A stretch of DNA of 64,000 nucleotides from Anodontia alba (taxonomy: Eukaryota; Mollusca; Bivalvia; Lucinida; Lucinidae). Shown in pieces: positions 23,901-38,900 of this stretch; within the stretch, counting starts at the first letter, position 1; every line of letters starts with the position of its first letter. The stretch is from assembly GCA_964016985.1 (NCBI GenBank), contig OZ024823.1, positions 111,247,459 to 111,311,458 on the forward strand. Reading direction: 5' to 3'. The translations under genes and the position numbers were made by a program. The notes beneath the pieces are model-generated. The model made no database searches. It was not told where the DNA came from and saw nothing but the letters and a program-made list of their open reading frames with translations.

Positions 23901-26900
23901 AGAAAGTCACAACAGATGTCCCCCTTGTTAAAGATTTGGAATTGTTGTCTGCTGAAATTTTTAACCAGCATGCTAAGCATTTAGCATTATTTTGGTGGTT
24001 TTCTAAAAAAGAATCTTACCTCTCCATGCCTCAAACAGATCTTTATCCAGCTTCCAAGGAATATTTTTTCCTTGAATCCCACCTAAATGGAAAAGCTTTA
24101 CTCCATATTTCAAGGCTACAAATCTGAAATAGTCCCGCCAGATAAGTTCAAAGGTCACCCAGTAGGTAGACTGATTCTCTGTTCTCTCCTTCTCATATCT
24201 CTTTATCTCATGGTGAATGGTGCGTGGAGACAGACAACCATGTGCTAACCTAAAGCAGACAGGAAATTACAGTTCATTACAGGTATTTTTCTCCTTCAAT
24301 ATGAAATAGTCCTAATCATATAAAAAAAAAATATATGCTTAATGCCTATCAATCGTAAAGCAATGGAAATAATTCAACCCTTAAAGCACCACTGACAATT
24401 TTTTATAGAAAATAAATCTGGATGTTTCAGGTGAATTGTCTGCCAAGCTTACTTATTTTCTATGAAAAATAAAAACAATTTAGAATGTGGTCTGCTACAA
24501 ATTTTACTTGGTGCTTTAAGATTTAAAAAACATTTTTTCTTGCTGATAAGGTCAGCCCTTCAGAAAGTTTTTTTTTTTAGACTTTCACTGATGTGTTCTT
24601 TTTTCATCAGTTACACGGAAGAGAGAAAATGTTTTAAACCAGTTCTTGATTAACTTTGAATATACATGTAAATGTACATGGAGTTAATAATACATATGAA
24701 ACATCAAAAGTCTATGTTTGGATACAGTGGCCCAGGAGGTCAAAGCATTAAGTTCTTCAGCAACTAGAATTGTGACTCCAATTTCAACTGCAACTGGAAT
24801 TCTGACACCAATTGCAATTACAGCTGGAATTCAGACACTTATTTAGATTACGACTGCTGACCTTAATTCAATAGTTAACAAGCACAAAGCTTTCCAACAT
24901 CCAACATGTTCCTCTGAACATTCTGACTGAAGAGAAATTACTCTTACCGTTTCATTATACTTGTCTTAAAATTTGAACAAATCCATTTTACAATCTGTTG
25001 TGTCTAAAAGCAACTGGGGGTGAGTGGCTAACAGTGCAAATTCTGATCACATGCTGCATTCTGTGGCAGCTGATCTTGTTCTACACTGCTTGCTCAGGTC
25101 TATCAGTATGAATATCATCACAAAAACATACCTATATAATTTTGACCCCCTTAAACCTCACTTTTATATAATAAAACTGGGGTTTACAGGGTATACATTA
25201 TTTTTCATATTTCTGCTCGAAAACATAGACTGTGGGTACTCGTTAGAACTGCCTCAACACAATCTATGATTTGAGCAGAAATATGAAAAATATCAGAGTT
25301 TTTTTATCTGAAAATTTTCAGTTTTTGGAGGTGAAATTTTCTACATATTTGAATAGGTGTGTTTTCATAATGCTTAGTATGGTAGCATAGAGTGTATAAC
25401 AAGATCAAACTGCTTGAAAGTTAAAATGAGCACACTGCTCTGGGTGTGCTCTATTTACTATTCAGCCATCACTGTTCACACACTTCACAAGATAGTCAAA
25501 TGGGCATGTTGATGCTTAGCATGTTGGGTCAAAATTTTTGTAGATGACATTCTGGAATATTTTTTCTGATTTTTTTCGAGAAAATAAGCTTTGGCATTTC
25601 TTGCAAAAGGAGACAATGTCTCCAAAGGAGACAAAGTGCATTTAAATGCCTAAGCCTATTTTCTGGGAAAATAAGAAAAATATCACCATTCTGTCATGTG
25701 CGGAATTAGCCCAATGAGTGGCAAAGGTTAATTTAGGATAAGCAGGATAAGTAGGTAGGTATCTCGGTATTTAGAGTAATTCTTCTCTTCCTCCTTATTT
25801 GTTATACGGAGGATTATCTGCCATGCACTTGAATGATATTTACAAGGAACATACAGTCGACTCACAAATCGTTATCTCAAATTCCAAGGGACTCTCTGAA
25901 ATACTTTGAGATATCCATACCTTGACATATCAGATTTGCAGAATTGAGGAAAAAAATAATTTGATAAACAACATTTAACAAGTACATGTATATAATATTA
26001 TGTAATTTGACTCTTGAATTTAGATAGATAGTGAAAATATTGTGGAAAAGAGGAGAAATTGCTCCTTAGGAGCAATTTCTCCTCTTTTCCACAACATTTT
26101 TTTTTACCTATTGTTAGATTTTCATGTTTAGGCAGGGCCGAGATTTTCACTTCGAGATAAGCAGTTATTCGAGATAAACAAGTTCGAGATAGCGAGAGTC
26201 AGCTGTATTTTGAAACCACAAAGAGATATTTACAACTCTTTTTACAGAAGGTGTTTAAGCTTTTTATAAGGCTGAACTCTTATTTGAGGATCAGAATGTT
26301 ACAGTAAGTTTAAATGTGCACATCTGAAAACAAACAACAACATCAATGTCTGCACTTGTATCTCTGAAACTACATAGGCAAGGACCTTAAACTTGGATTA
26401 CAGTTACGATTTACCCATTTACTTCGAGTGGGGTCTTCTACCACAACTCTTTGTTTGGACAATTTCCAATAGCAGGGTGTCTGGTTAGTTTTTATTATTA
26501 CTATGCTTTAAACAACATTTTTGTAGTTAATGCAAACAGTGCAGACCCTGATCAGATGCCACATTCTGATCTGGGTGTGATCTATTTATCAATTACCCTT
26601 TTAGGGGTTTCCAGAGTAAAATAGGTTAATTTTAAATGTAGAGTTTTATTTGCTTAAATCCTGAGTCTTAAGATGTTGACATCAGTTTAAAGAAAATGGA
26701 AGAGAACAAAGATAAATGCCTTATTCATTTGATAATGGATCATACCAAGGGAAAAGCATAAGGAGACAGTAATTTATTACCATTAATACCCTCAGTTTAC
26801 CATTTTGTCTTATCAGTAATCCATTGTTAGGAAACACTGCAGACTTAGATCTGACAATGCAGAACAGGGCTTCTGATCCGGCTCTATGCTGTTTGCATTA

Positions 26901-29900
26901 ACTACAGGAATTTCTATAAAACATAGTAATAATAAAAACTAACTAGACATCCTGCTACTGGAAATTGACCAGTCCAAAGAGTTGTGGTAGAAGCATCCAC
27001 TCGATCTAGATGAGTAAATGAGATGTATAAAGCATGGGTATAGTAAAATAATGAGACATCTGACACACTAAGGTAAAGAGGGACTTAAGTGTCTCCTTAA
27101 ACCCTTAACCTTTACCATTCACTTTGCGTATTCAGCAGACCACAATTTGAAAATATTTTTCTTATTTTTCCCAGAAAATAGGATTTGACACTTTATGCAA
27201 ATTGTCTCCATTGGTGATTCTTGGAAGAAAAATATTCCAAAAAGCCGTCTACTGCAATTTTACCCAAATTGCTAAGTGTTAAAGTGCTGGGTACAATAGA
27301 AGCAGACATTCCAAAATAGTGTTGTTTTCATTCTTCTAAGAAAATAAAGCTTGTGAATTGTCTGCCAGACATTATCTTTTTGCCTAGTAGATAATTCATG
27401 TGATATGTCAAGCTTTACTTTCTAGAAAAATAAAAAAATATATATATATCATGTCATCTTCTACAGCCCTGAGTGATACTTCAAGGATTAATCTTGCATG
27501 GCATAGGTTTACTAACTGTCTTACCTACATTAATTCTTGCCATGCTGAATAAATTAGGAAGTCATGCTTACTTCTAGTTTTCAGCCAATCAGATTACTTG
27601 ATTCAGGTACAAATTCACATACCGCTCTTAATGAAAAACAGTGCAGATCAAGATCAGATGGTTTCTGAAGAAACCAACAGATCTGGATCTCCAATGTTTG
27701 CAAAGGAGGGGCATATCTGGGTTCTGCAGGACCAGAGTTAATCACTTACCATGCAGAAAATTTAGTTGAGTAATCTGCTCCTATCATCTGGTTCCTGGTC
27801 TCTTTATAAGTGGAGACACTGTCTGTGTCCCAGAGGAAGTGCTTCAGTCGTTCAAGACCAGTGCTTTCACCTCCCATGTAGGGAAAAGCTGTTCTAGGGT
27901 CTGGATGAACTTCTGCTGAAAGAAAAAAAAGACATGTTGAACACTAGACACTGGCTGTATTAACTCTATTACTCATGAACATGAACATTTGGAAACTGAT
28001 TTTAACCCTTGTCCTGCTAAACATAAACCCTGCTTTTGCAAACAGTATAGATCCAGATCATGTGGGTTCTGACGAAGCCAACTAATCTGGATCTGCACTG
28101 TTTGTCAGTCAGTATGATACTTTATATCCACTATCTGAATTAAGTACATGTAATCTGATTGGTTAAAAATTAGAAATGAGCATGGCATATCAATTTCTTC
28201 GGCAAGACGAGCATGGCATATCAATTTATTCGGCAAGACAAGAGAAGTCTGACACATTTAGCTTAATACTGATAGAGTAGGCAGCAATTCTACTCTAAAT
28301 GACATTTCACCTTTGATAAGGCTGAAACATCATTCCATGATATGTAAACAATGGGACATTGAGTGGTCAGGGTTATCAGGACCAGGTTCTATCTTGAGAT
28401 TACTCAATTTATCCAGTCTATCCCATTGTTGTTTGGAGACCCCTAAAAGAGTAAATGGCAAACAGTGCAGACCCAGATCAGATGCTGCTGAATATGGCAT
28501 CTGATCAGGGTCTCCACCATTTGCAAATAGTTCAACCATTTTTCTCTAGGAATATCTAAACCACATAGCCTGACACAGCTAAAATCGAAATTTGACATCC
28601 CATATATAGTGTGGGGGAGTTTATTTTGTCTACAATGGGTTAACTCTTGTCCTGCTGAACTGGATATACCCTGCCTTTGCAAACAGTGTAGATCCAGATC
28701 AGTTGGCTTCTGAAGAAGCCAATTGATCTGGATCTGCACTGTTTGTCATTAAGTATGTGAATTTAGAGCATTTATCTGAATCAAGTAATCTGATTGGCCA
28801 AAAATTAGAAGTGGGCAAGGGTTAATAGATTTAATTCCACTCACCTTTGACTCCTAATGACTCCATACTAGGAATATCCCCTTCTTCTATTTCTGGTGGT
28901 AGTGGGTTCAACTGTTCTAGCATCTCAAGGGGTTTTCTAACCACAGACCCTCCTTCAACTTGCTTTCTAAACTGCGTGTAAACATCTGGAAGCCTACAGC
29001 AGTCAAAATTAACTCTTAAAGCACCAACTCACAACTGCAGCAGATGACACTTTGAAATGTGTTTTCTTTAAGCATCAATCACAACTGTAGCAGACAACAC
29101 TTAGAAATATTTTTTCTCTCTATTTTTTTTCAAAGAAAATAAGTCCTGACATTTCATGGAACTTGTCCAACAGGCAGACAATTCACATTAAATACCCACT
29201 TATTTTTCTCTGAAAAAATAAAAAGAATAATAATGTGAAACGATAATACCTGGCCATCAGAGTGGAAAACAGATAACTCTGTCAAAACTTGAGGAAATTT
29301 TCCCATTAGCAATCCCAAACCAGATTGCATTAATATCTATACACACACCATGTTTGGTGAAAATCCATTGATATTTACTCAGATTATTGTTTGGAATTGA
29401 AAATACGGAGGGACTGATGAACATAAGATAGACTGATGGCCCGATGACAGATGGACAGACCAATGGCGGACAGACAAGGACACCAATGTTAAACCATAAT
29501 ACCATGCCACTAGTGAGAGGGTATGGGTGTTGGGGGATGGGAGGGGGATATAACACGAGTTATCAGAAGACAACGCAGATCGCCGAAAAGGGCTGATCGG
29601 ATAAGAAAATCTTTAAAATATTAAAGCTTAAATGCAGAACAAACATAGCAGAAATGACAGAGTAGGACCTGACTTGGTATATGCCATTGAAACATCTTCC
29701 CTTAGGCTGGTGTGGATGAAATATAAAAGCTATATCTTACATACTTCAACGCCCATGTACACTTTTCAAAACTTAAACATGGCTATAAATGACAAAGTAT
29801 GACCTGATCTTGACCTAGGCAGAAGGTCAAACTGAGGAAGGGGTGTGTACTATTGAAAGGTCCTACCCTAAGGTAGGTGTGCGCCAAATATTAAAGCAGT

Positions 29901-32900
29901 ATCTTAAATACTTTAGCAGTTACGAACACTTTTTAAAACTTAAACGCAAAACTTAAAGATGGGTTTAAATGACTAAGTATAACCTGACCTTGTTTGTTTG
30001 TGTTGAGGTTTTACGGCCCAGTCAACCCAATGGGGTCATGTCGAGCGCGGTCAGTTTACCTAGCCACACGTTTACTGGGCAGGCTTAGTCCTCTAAGCGG
30101 TTAACCAGTATTGTGCACATTCTTTCGCCAGACCTAGGCAGAAGGTCAAACTGAGGAAAAAGTCTGAGCTATTGAAAGGTCTTACCCTACTATTGGTGTG
30201 GGCCAAATATTAAACCAGTATCTTGAATACTTCAACAGTTACAAACACTTTTCAAAACTTTAACGCAAAACTCGAACATGGGTTCAAATGACAAAGTGTG
30301 ACCTAACCTTGACCTAGGCAGAAGGTCAAACTGAGGAAGAGGAGTGTGCTATTGAAAGGTCTAACCCTAAGGCTGGTGTGGGCCAAATATTAGAGCTCTA
30401 TCTTGAACACTTCAGCAGTTATGTACACTTCTCAAAACTTCAACGCAAAACTTAAACATGGGTGTAAAAGACAAAGTAAGAACTGACCTTGACCTACATA
30501 AAGAGTCTATTTTGGGGATGGGGGTGTATGCTACTAAAAGGTCTTACCCTAAAGCAGGTGTAGGCCAAATATGAAGGCAGTACCTTAAACAGTTAAAAAA
30601 CTATGCACACATGTGAAAACTTAAACATTGTGCTAACGTGGATGCTGACAGATGCCGACGCCAACGCCTGGGTGACAACATAAGCTCCCCAGGGACATAG
30701 TCCCGGCGAGCTAAAAAATAGTATGTTGTCTGCTACAAATTTTGCTTGGCACTTTAAGGGTTTAAAAAAACCTAAAAAAAAAAACCTTCAGCAATGTTAA
30801 CGGGTAAAGTTCCGTGTAAAAATAACAACATTTTTTCCATACAAAAGTATGTTTTCATTTCTTATTTCTCCAGGAAAACATATGCTGGGGGTACTCATTT
30901 GAAATGCCTCAGCTGGGTGCTTCTCATGAGTACCACAATATGTTTACCTAAATGAGGCACTTCTAATGAGTACTATATGTTGATGTTTTCCTGGAGAAAT
31001 AAGAAGTACATTTACCTGGATACATTAAAGCTCCTGATAAGGTGTTGTTTTTTTTTCAAACAAACAAAGTATTGATATTTTTCTTATTTCTACATTAACA
31101 CCTATGTTATGGATACTTATTTGAATTGCCTCCCAAAAGGGGTGCTTCTAATGAGTACCCACAACATAGACTTTTTTTAGGGAAATACAAAAAGACTTTT
31201 ACTTGATACCCCATTACTGTTAGGATACATTCTCATCATCTGTGTAGCCTTACAAGGGCATCTGTTCAAAGAATTTCTACAGCATCCAATAATTCTGCAA
31301 CTGGGCAGCAAAGACTGACCAGATTGCATTTACAATGTATGTGCAGGCTAATGTGGGCTTTTTCTGTCCACATCTCCTTCAAAAACAATTTCTACAGAAC
31401 AAATCAGCTGTTAAATGAATATCTAAACCAGAATGTACAGTCAGGGATCAAAAAGTAATTCCACAGCGTCAAAAATCCCATAGACTTCAATGAATTTTCA
31501 TGTTTACAAAAAAAAAATAATAATAAAAATAATTGTTTATATCTTTATAACATTCACATCATTTGAAAGCTGTACGATTTATGTAATAAACATTGCGATT
31601 CTCATTGTTTTCTCTATACAAACTAGAGAGCCAAAGAATTAAATTTTGTGTAAGACATTTTGGGCAGTTTTTGAGCAATCTCAACATTGACATCAATGGA
31701 AATCTCCATTTTTAAAATTTCCTCTTAATTCAAATTGTTGGTCTGAGAAGACAGATATCTGATATTTATCAGTCATATATTTTGGGCATGCATCATTTAT
31801 CTTTCCAATCATTACAGAACATCAGTATTTTCTTTACGATGTTCCACAATATTAAGTGTCTTGTAAACATGAAAATGCATTAAAGTCTGTGAGAAAATAT
31901 TTTTGTGGCATTACTTTTAGCCTCTGATTGTATATCTGCATTGACTAAACAGGATCTTTGTTTTTCAGTTAAGAAGTGAAATTCAGATTTTAGTTTGCAC
32001 TGGATGATGAAAAACAACAGGCTATTTTCATGTCTGTGAAGCCCTTTATAAGACATTAAAACAGCCTTATGTTTTTCATCATCCAGAATTTCCAGTCTTA
32101 TATTTACATTTTATTTTGTTTGTTCAATTTTCTGACGTATTCAGTCTAACAGGAGATAGCTTTTCTATTTAACACCCAGGATTAAATTTGCTTAACATCA
32201 GATTTGGTACACCTAAGAAGGTGGAACTTGCATATTATGCCAAGGCAATATGCATGCTATGTCATGATAACATCAGCAAACGACTGACTTTCACATTTTA
32301 CAATATTCTTTGAAATATATTAGAATGGAATGCTTCCTTTAAGGAGACAGCACTTAACATGTTTATATTACTTTGTGCAATCCCTCTGCAACAGCCACTC
32401 CCGGTAAGCCTCATGTTAGTGTAGGGGCTTGGCTTATGTAGAGAAGTAAAAATACAGAATACTGAACACTATAGGACTACAGATAACAAGCTGTAGGTGG
32501 CTGAAACTCATAGCACTAGATAAAATGCTTTTTTTTTAGCTAAAAATTGTTAACACTTTTCTTATTTCTCCATGACAAATGTTGTGGGTACAAGGTGCTT
32601 CTAATGAGTACCCATAGCATACGTTTTTGTAGAGAAATAAGAAAATATTTTCATGATATAATTTTGGTGTCATTTGGTTATGTTTTATATATATTTGTCA
32701 ATGACACAGTGCTTAATAAGCCCATTATGCATATGGGTAAGGAAAACATTTGCAATAAGGAGAGATGACGTAAAATTTAATATTTTCCTACTTTATTTCA
32801 TGCTCCCTGGGAGTAAATTCTTTCCCTTTAGAGGACATAAGAGGAGCTCCATTTTGGAAGCAATACTAGGCAGACTCTCTTTTAGAATTTTCCTGAATGT

Positions 32901-35900
32901 GTGTAAAATAATTGGGCTCTGGTTATGTCATTGCTTGTAGCTTGTTTTGCTGGAAGAACAGGATATTATTTCAGATTTCTAACTCCTAAACTTTAACCCT
33001 AGTCCTGCTGAACCAGGATATGTCCTGCCTTTGCAAACAGTGTAGATCCAGATCAGTTGGCTTCTAAGAAAGCAAACTTATCTGGATCTGTACTGTTTGC
33101 CATTAAGTTTGTGAATTCATATCAACAATCAGGATCAAATAATCTGATTGGCTGAAAATTAGAAGTGGGTGTGGCATCTTAATTTATTCAGCATGACAAG
33201 GGTAAAGTTACCTAATTTTTGTTACTCACCTTGTGACAGGAAATGGTAGGTCATCTTTGTGATACAGTGTATGACCCCAGAATGTTTTGATGACCTTCAC
33301 CCCACAGTTCCTTCTCAAAGCTTTCTCAACATCCAGCTCTTCTTGAGTGGCCTATGAAAATGAGACAGCAGCTGATACAGTCATAGCTTGTTTTGACCAA
33401 AATTTGTGATAGTTTTCTTAACCCTTGTCCTGCTGAACCCGGATATACTCTGCCTTTGCAAACAGTGTAGAGCCAGATCAGTTGGCTTCTTCAGAAGCCA
33501 ACTGATCTGGATCTACACTGTTTGCCATTAAGTATGTTAATTTGTATCAACAACCTGGATCAAGTAATCTGATTGGCTGTAAATTAGAAGTGGGCATGGC
33601 ATCTTAATTTATTCAGCAGGACAAGGGTTAATTAATTCTCCACATACATATGTTGTGGGTACTAATTAGAAGAATCTCACTGAAGCACTTCTAATGAGTT
33701 CCCACAACATATGTTCTCGTGGAGAAATAAGATAAAAATTTCCTGATACCCCAGAAGAGGTGGTTTTTTTCAACACAGAATGTTTCTTATTCCATTATGA
33801 AAGCAAATGTTGTAGGTATTCATTAGATTTTCCTAACCAAGATACTTCTTATGAGTACCCATTACATATGTTTTTGTGGAGAAATAAGAAAAAAAAAATG
33901 ATCTGGATACCACTTTTACCTGGATATGGCAAAGAAACTATACATGAATCAAAAATACACAAATGCCCCTGACCCCCTGACCCATCCCAGGGCATGATCT
34001 CCAAGAGAAATGCTGACGTAAATGTCAATGTAAACTTATACATTTGTGACATACGCATGTAACATCACAGCAAAAAGCTATATGTATCACTGCTGCCTTC
34101 AGCAGGCAGGGGGCATAAAAACCTGTGACAATCAATTCAGCAAAAAATGAAATTGAGCAGCTCAATGAGAAATGGTGTCCAAAAATGCATTTTTTTTACA
34201 AGCTGAGGCAATTCAAATGAATACCAACAACAAATGCTTTTTAAAGAAAATCGAAAAAAAAAAAAAAAAAAAAAAAATCACATAAGCACCATTAAATATG
34301 CCTATCATAGAGTCCTTTCACTTTGCTTATCTTTCTTTAAAACTTGCCCTTATTACCATAGGTGGATATTCCACTACAAGTTTTTTCCAGCAATTTCAAA
34401 AAACCTTAGTGCATGGTGCACTCATTTAGGTTGAATATGGTAGACAAATATTTTTATTGAAATGCTCCTCTTGAGTACCCACAATATATATTATTGTAGA
34501 GAAATAATGAAAACATCAACACAACCCTTTTGGATGAAGATCTGCTAATTTCAAACACAAATATTTGGGCCTTATACAGTAAAACTCAAATGACTCAAAC
34601 ACTGATGGCTCGTTTACCATGGCTGATTCAAACTCCCTAGAAAAATCTTCCCATAGCTCAAGAAAAATAAATATTCAGGGATGAGGAAAGGTTTCTGTGA
34701 AAAAAACAAAAAAACAAACAAAAAAAAAAAACAACAACAAGAGCTCTGCCAAGCGGGGCATTATACGCCCGTGGCAAGTAATAAGATGCAGCACATTAAC
34801 TGGCTCCTGTATAATTCAGTGCTCCGGATATAAACTGTAAGTGGAATTACAAAAAAAAAAAAATTTAAAAAAATTAACTGGGGCGTAATCTCTGCTGATA
34901 TTTGGTGAACTGTAACCTAAGGGTCCAACCTGGCCAAGAAATTAAAGGAGAAGTTTGCTGCTTCTAGGGAGAAGTGCTTCCTGATGAAGGACACACCACA
35001 GAAGCATGGCTATATTATAAGCTCATATGAGCCTTTGGCATACTATTACCTATAAACAATATGCTGTGAAAAGTTTACAAAAACTTTCAAAGGGGCATAA
35101 ATCTGCATATATTTGGTGCACTGTAACCCAAACATAATATGTGCTGCTCCACATCATCATGTAAGTATTTATGAAGTTTCAGCTTGATCAGATGTAAACT
35201 GTAGGAGGATTTAGCCGGAAACAAAAATTTAATAGAAATTTTCAAAGGGGTTTAACTCTGCTAATATTTGGTGGACTGTAACCTTGAAACAATATGCGCT
35301 GCTCCACATCATGGTCTTACTACAAATTAAGTTTCAGCTTGATCGGATGTAAACTGTAGGAGGATTTAGCTGGAAACAAAAAATTAATAGACATTTTCGA
35401 AGGGGTTTAACTCTGCTAATACTTGGTGGACTGTAACCTTGAAACAATATGCGCTGCTCCACATCATGGTCTAACTGTACATGAAGTTTCAGCTTGATTG
35501 GATGTAAACTGTAGGAGGATTTAGCCATAAACTAAAAATTAATCTAAATTTTCAAAGAAGTATAACTCTGCTAATATTTGGTGGACTGTAACCTCGAAAT
35601 AATATGCGCTGCTCCACATCATGGTCTAACTATACATGAAGTTTCAGCTTGATCGGATGTAAACTGTAGGAGGAGTTAGCCAGAAACGAAAAGTCTACTG
35701 AAATTTTCAAAGAGGCATAACTCTGCTAATATTTGGTGGACTGTAACCTCGAAATAATATGCACTGCTCCACATCATGGTCTAACTATACATAAAGTTTC
35801 AGCTTGATCGGATGTAAAATGTTGGAGGAGTCAACCGGAAATGAAAAGTTTACAGAAATTTTCTAAGGGGCATAACTCTGCAAACATTTGGTGGACTGTA

Positions 35901-38900
35901 ACCCCGAAATAATATGCACTGCGCCACTTCAAGGTCTAACTATATACCAAATTTCAGCTTGATCGGATGTAAACTGTAGGAGGAGTTAGCCGGAAACAAA
36001 AAGTCTATTGAAATTTTCACAGGGGCATAACTCTGCTAATATTTGGTGGACTGTAACCTCGAAATAATATGCGCTGCTCCACATCATGGTCTAACTATAT
36101 ATGAAATTTCAGCTGGATCGGATGTAAAATGTAGGAGGAGTTAACCGGAAATGAAAAGTTTACAGAAATTTTCTAAGGGGCATAACTCTGCAAACATTTG
36201 GTGGACTGTAACCCCGAAACAATATGCGCTGCGCCACATCATGGTCTAACTATATACCAAGTTTGAGCTTGATCGGATGTAAACTGTAGGAGGAGTAAGC
36301 CGGAAATGAAAAAGTTTACGGACGGACGGATGCCATACCCCGTAACATAATACGTCCCGTTTTTTTTTAAACGGGCGTATAAAAAAAACCAACTGAAATT
36401 CCCTGCACCCCCTTGCAAAAACACAAGATTTGAAGAGATTAAACTATGTCAAACTTTTTAAAACCATTTATAATGCTTAAAAATTGAAATTTGCCAAAAA
36501 GCTGAAGCTTCTTATACCAGGTTATTTTTGGAACATTTCTATTCATGAAAATGTGTATGTGGAGATTCTAATAAGTACATTCAACATAACATATTTTATA
36601 GAAGATCAAAAAGACATCCTAAATTATCCCCATTTGCCTCTTGACTTGGCACTTGATTAACCCTCAGTGGCTTGAACTACCTATGTCTAGAACTAATTTC
36701 CATGCTCCCCAAATTGTTTGCGCCATTGAAAGTCTACTGTACAATACTAAACTAGACAAAGTGCCCAGTGGGGCACGTATACCCCCGAAGAGCGCTACCG
36801 CCAGTTTTTAACGAGCTCAAAATATGTAGCTTTGACTCTGGAGATGGCAGGATGGATGAATTCCATGCTGATAGCTATATCCCCTAAACCTCTCTGTAGG
36901 AGGATAATAAAATTCAACAAAAGTTCTTATGGTATAGCTATATAAACTTAGATGCAATTTTTTTTTACTTTTATATGAAATTTCTAAGTCTGTGACCTTG
37001 ACCTGAAGGTCATACCCTATATCTACCAACATGTCAAATATAAATGAAATTCCTCAAAGGTTCTTGATGGTATAGCTATATAAACTTAAACACAAAAACT
37101 TTGACTTTTTTATGAAAATTCTAAGTCTATGACCTTGACCCCAAGGTCACCCCTGGGGTGGGGATGGTGCTAATAAAAACTTTAGACCTATATCTACCAT
37201 CATGCCAAATATGAATGAATTCCATCAAAAGGTCTTCAAAATATGAACAAAGTATGAACAAATAATGCTTCAAAGGACGGACGGACAGACAAAAAGATTT
37301 CTTTCTGATAGCTATATCCGCTCAACCTTTCAGTTAAGGGATAATGAAATTTAATAAAAGATCTTGATGATATGGCTATATAAACTTAAACGCAAAAATT
37401 TTTACTTTTATATGAAAATTCTAAGTTCGTGACCTTGACCTCGGTCACACCCGGGGTGGGGATCATGCGGAGTAAGACGCTAGGCCGATATCTACCAACA
37501 TGTAAAATATAAATGAAATTCCTCAAGGTCTTGATGATACAGCTATATAAACTTAAACACAAAAAACTTTGACTTTTTTATGAAAATTCTAAGTCTGTGA
37601 CCTTGACCCCAAGGTCACCCCCAGGGAGGGGATGGTGCTGATAAAAACCTAAGACCTATATATAGCATCATGCCAAATATGAATGAAAACCATCAAAGGG
37701 TCTTCAAAATATGAGTTCTTATAACATTTAACGCAAAAACTTTGACCCTAAGACAAAAATAAAGTATGAACGAATAATACTTCAACGGACTGACGGACAG
37801 ACGAACAGATTCCTTGCTGATAGCTATATCAGCTCAACCTTTCAGTTAGGGGATAATGAAATTTAATAAAAGGTCTTGATGATATGGCAATATAAACTTA
37901 AACGCAAAAATTTTTACTTTTATATGAAAATTCTAAGTTCGTGACCTTGACCTCGGTCACATCCAGGGTGCATGCCGAGTAAGAAGCTAGGCCGACATCT
38001 ACCAACATGTCAAATATAAATGAAATTCCTCAAGGGTCTTGATGATATAGCTATTTAAACTTAAACACAAAAAACTTTAACTTTTTTAATGAAAATTCTA
38101 AGTCCGTGACCTTGACCCAAGGTCACGCCCGGGATGGGGATGGTGCTGATAAAAACTTTAGACCTATATCTACCATCATGCCATATATGAATGAAATCCA
38201 TCAAAGGGTCTTCAAAATATGAGGTCTTATAAACTTTAACACAAAAACTTTGACCCTGTGACTTTTTTACGAAAATTCAAAGTCCGTGACCTTGTTCCCA
38301 AGGTCACCCCGGGGTGGGGATGGTGCTGATAAAAACTTTAGACCTATATCTACCATCATGCCATATATGAACAAAATCCATCAAAGGGTCTTCAAAATAT
38401 GAGGTCTTATAAACTTTAACGCAAAAACTTTGACCCTGTGACGGAAAGACGAACGAACGAACAAACGAACGAACGAACGAACGTACGAACGAACGGACGA
38501 ACGGACGAACGGAAAAGCGAAAACTATATACCCCCACATACTTCGTATGTCGGGGGTATGACTAGTGTATCCTGTTCCAATATGTGTATGATGTTTCAAT
38601 AAGCAAATAAGCAAAAAGGTGTTTTTAATTATTGTTTGTCCATAGGTCTAGACTAAAACTTTTACAACCAAAAAAGCGTTACCGTATTCTACCTACTTAC
38701 TGCACATACCCCTATAAGCTCACAGTCAAGCAATTTCGTAGTCTTTAGATTACAGCCAGTTTACTTTTTGTCTACTTCTTTATAAAGGCATGCAATTCAA
38801 ACACATAATATGCTTTTAGAAATTAAATCAGACAAAACATCACATAAACATCATCAAAATAAGTCCTTTGCCAATCTTTTTTTACATTGTACCCTTAGTA

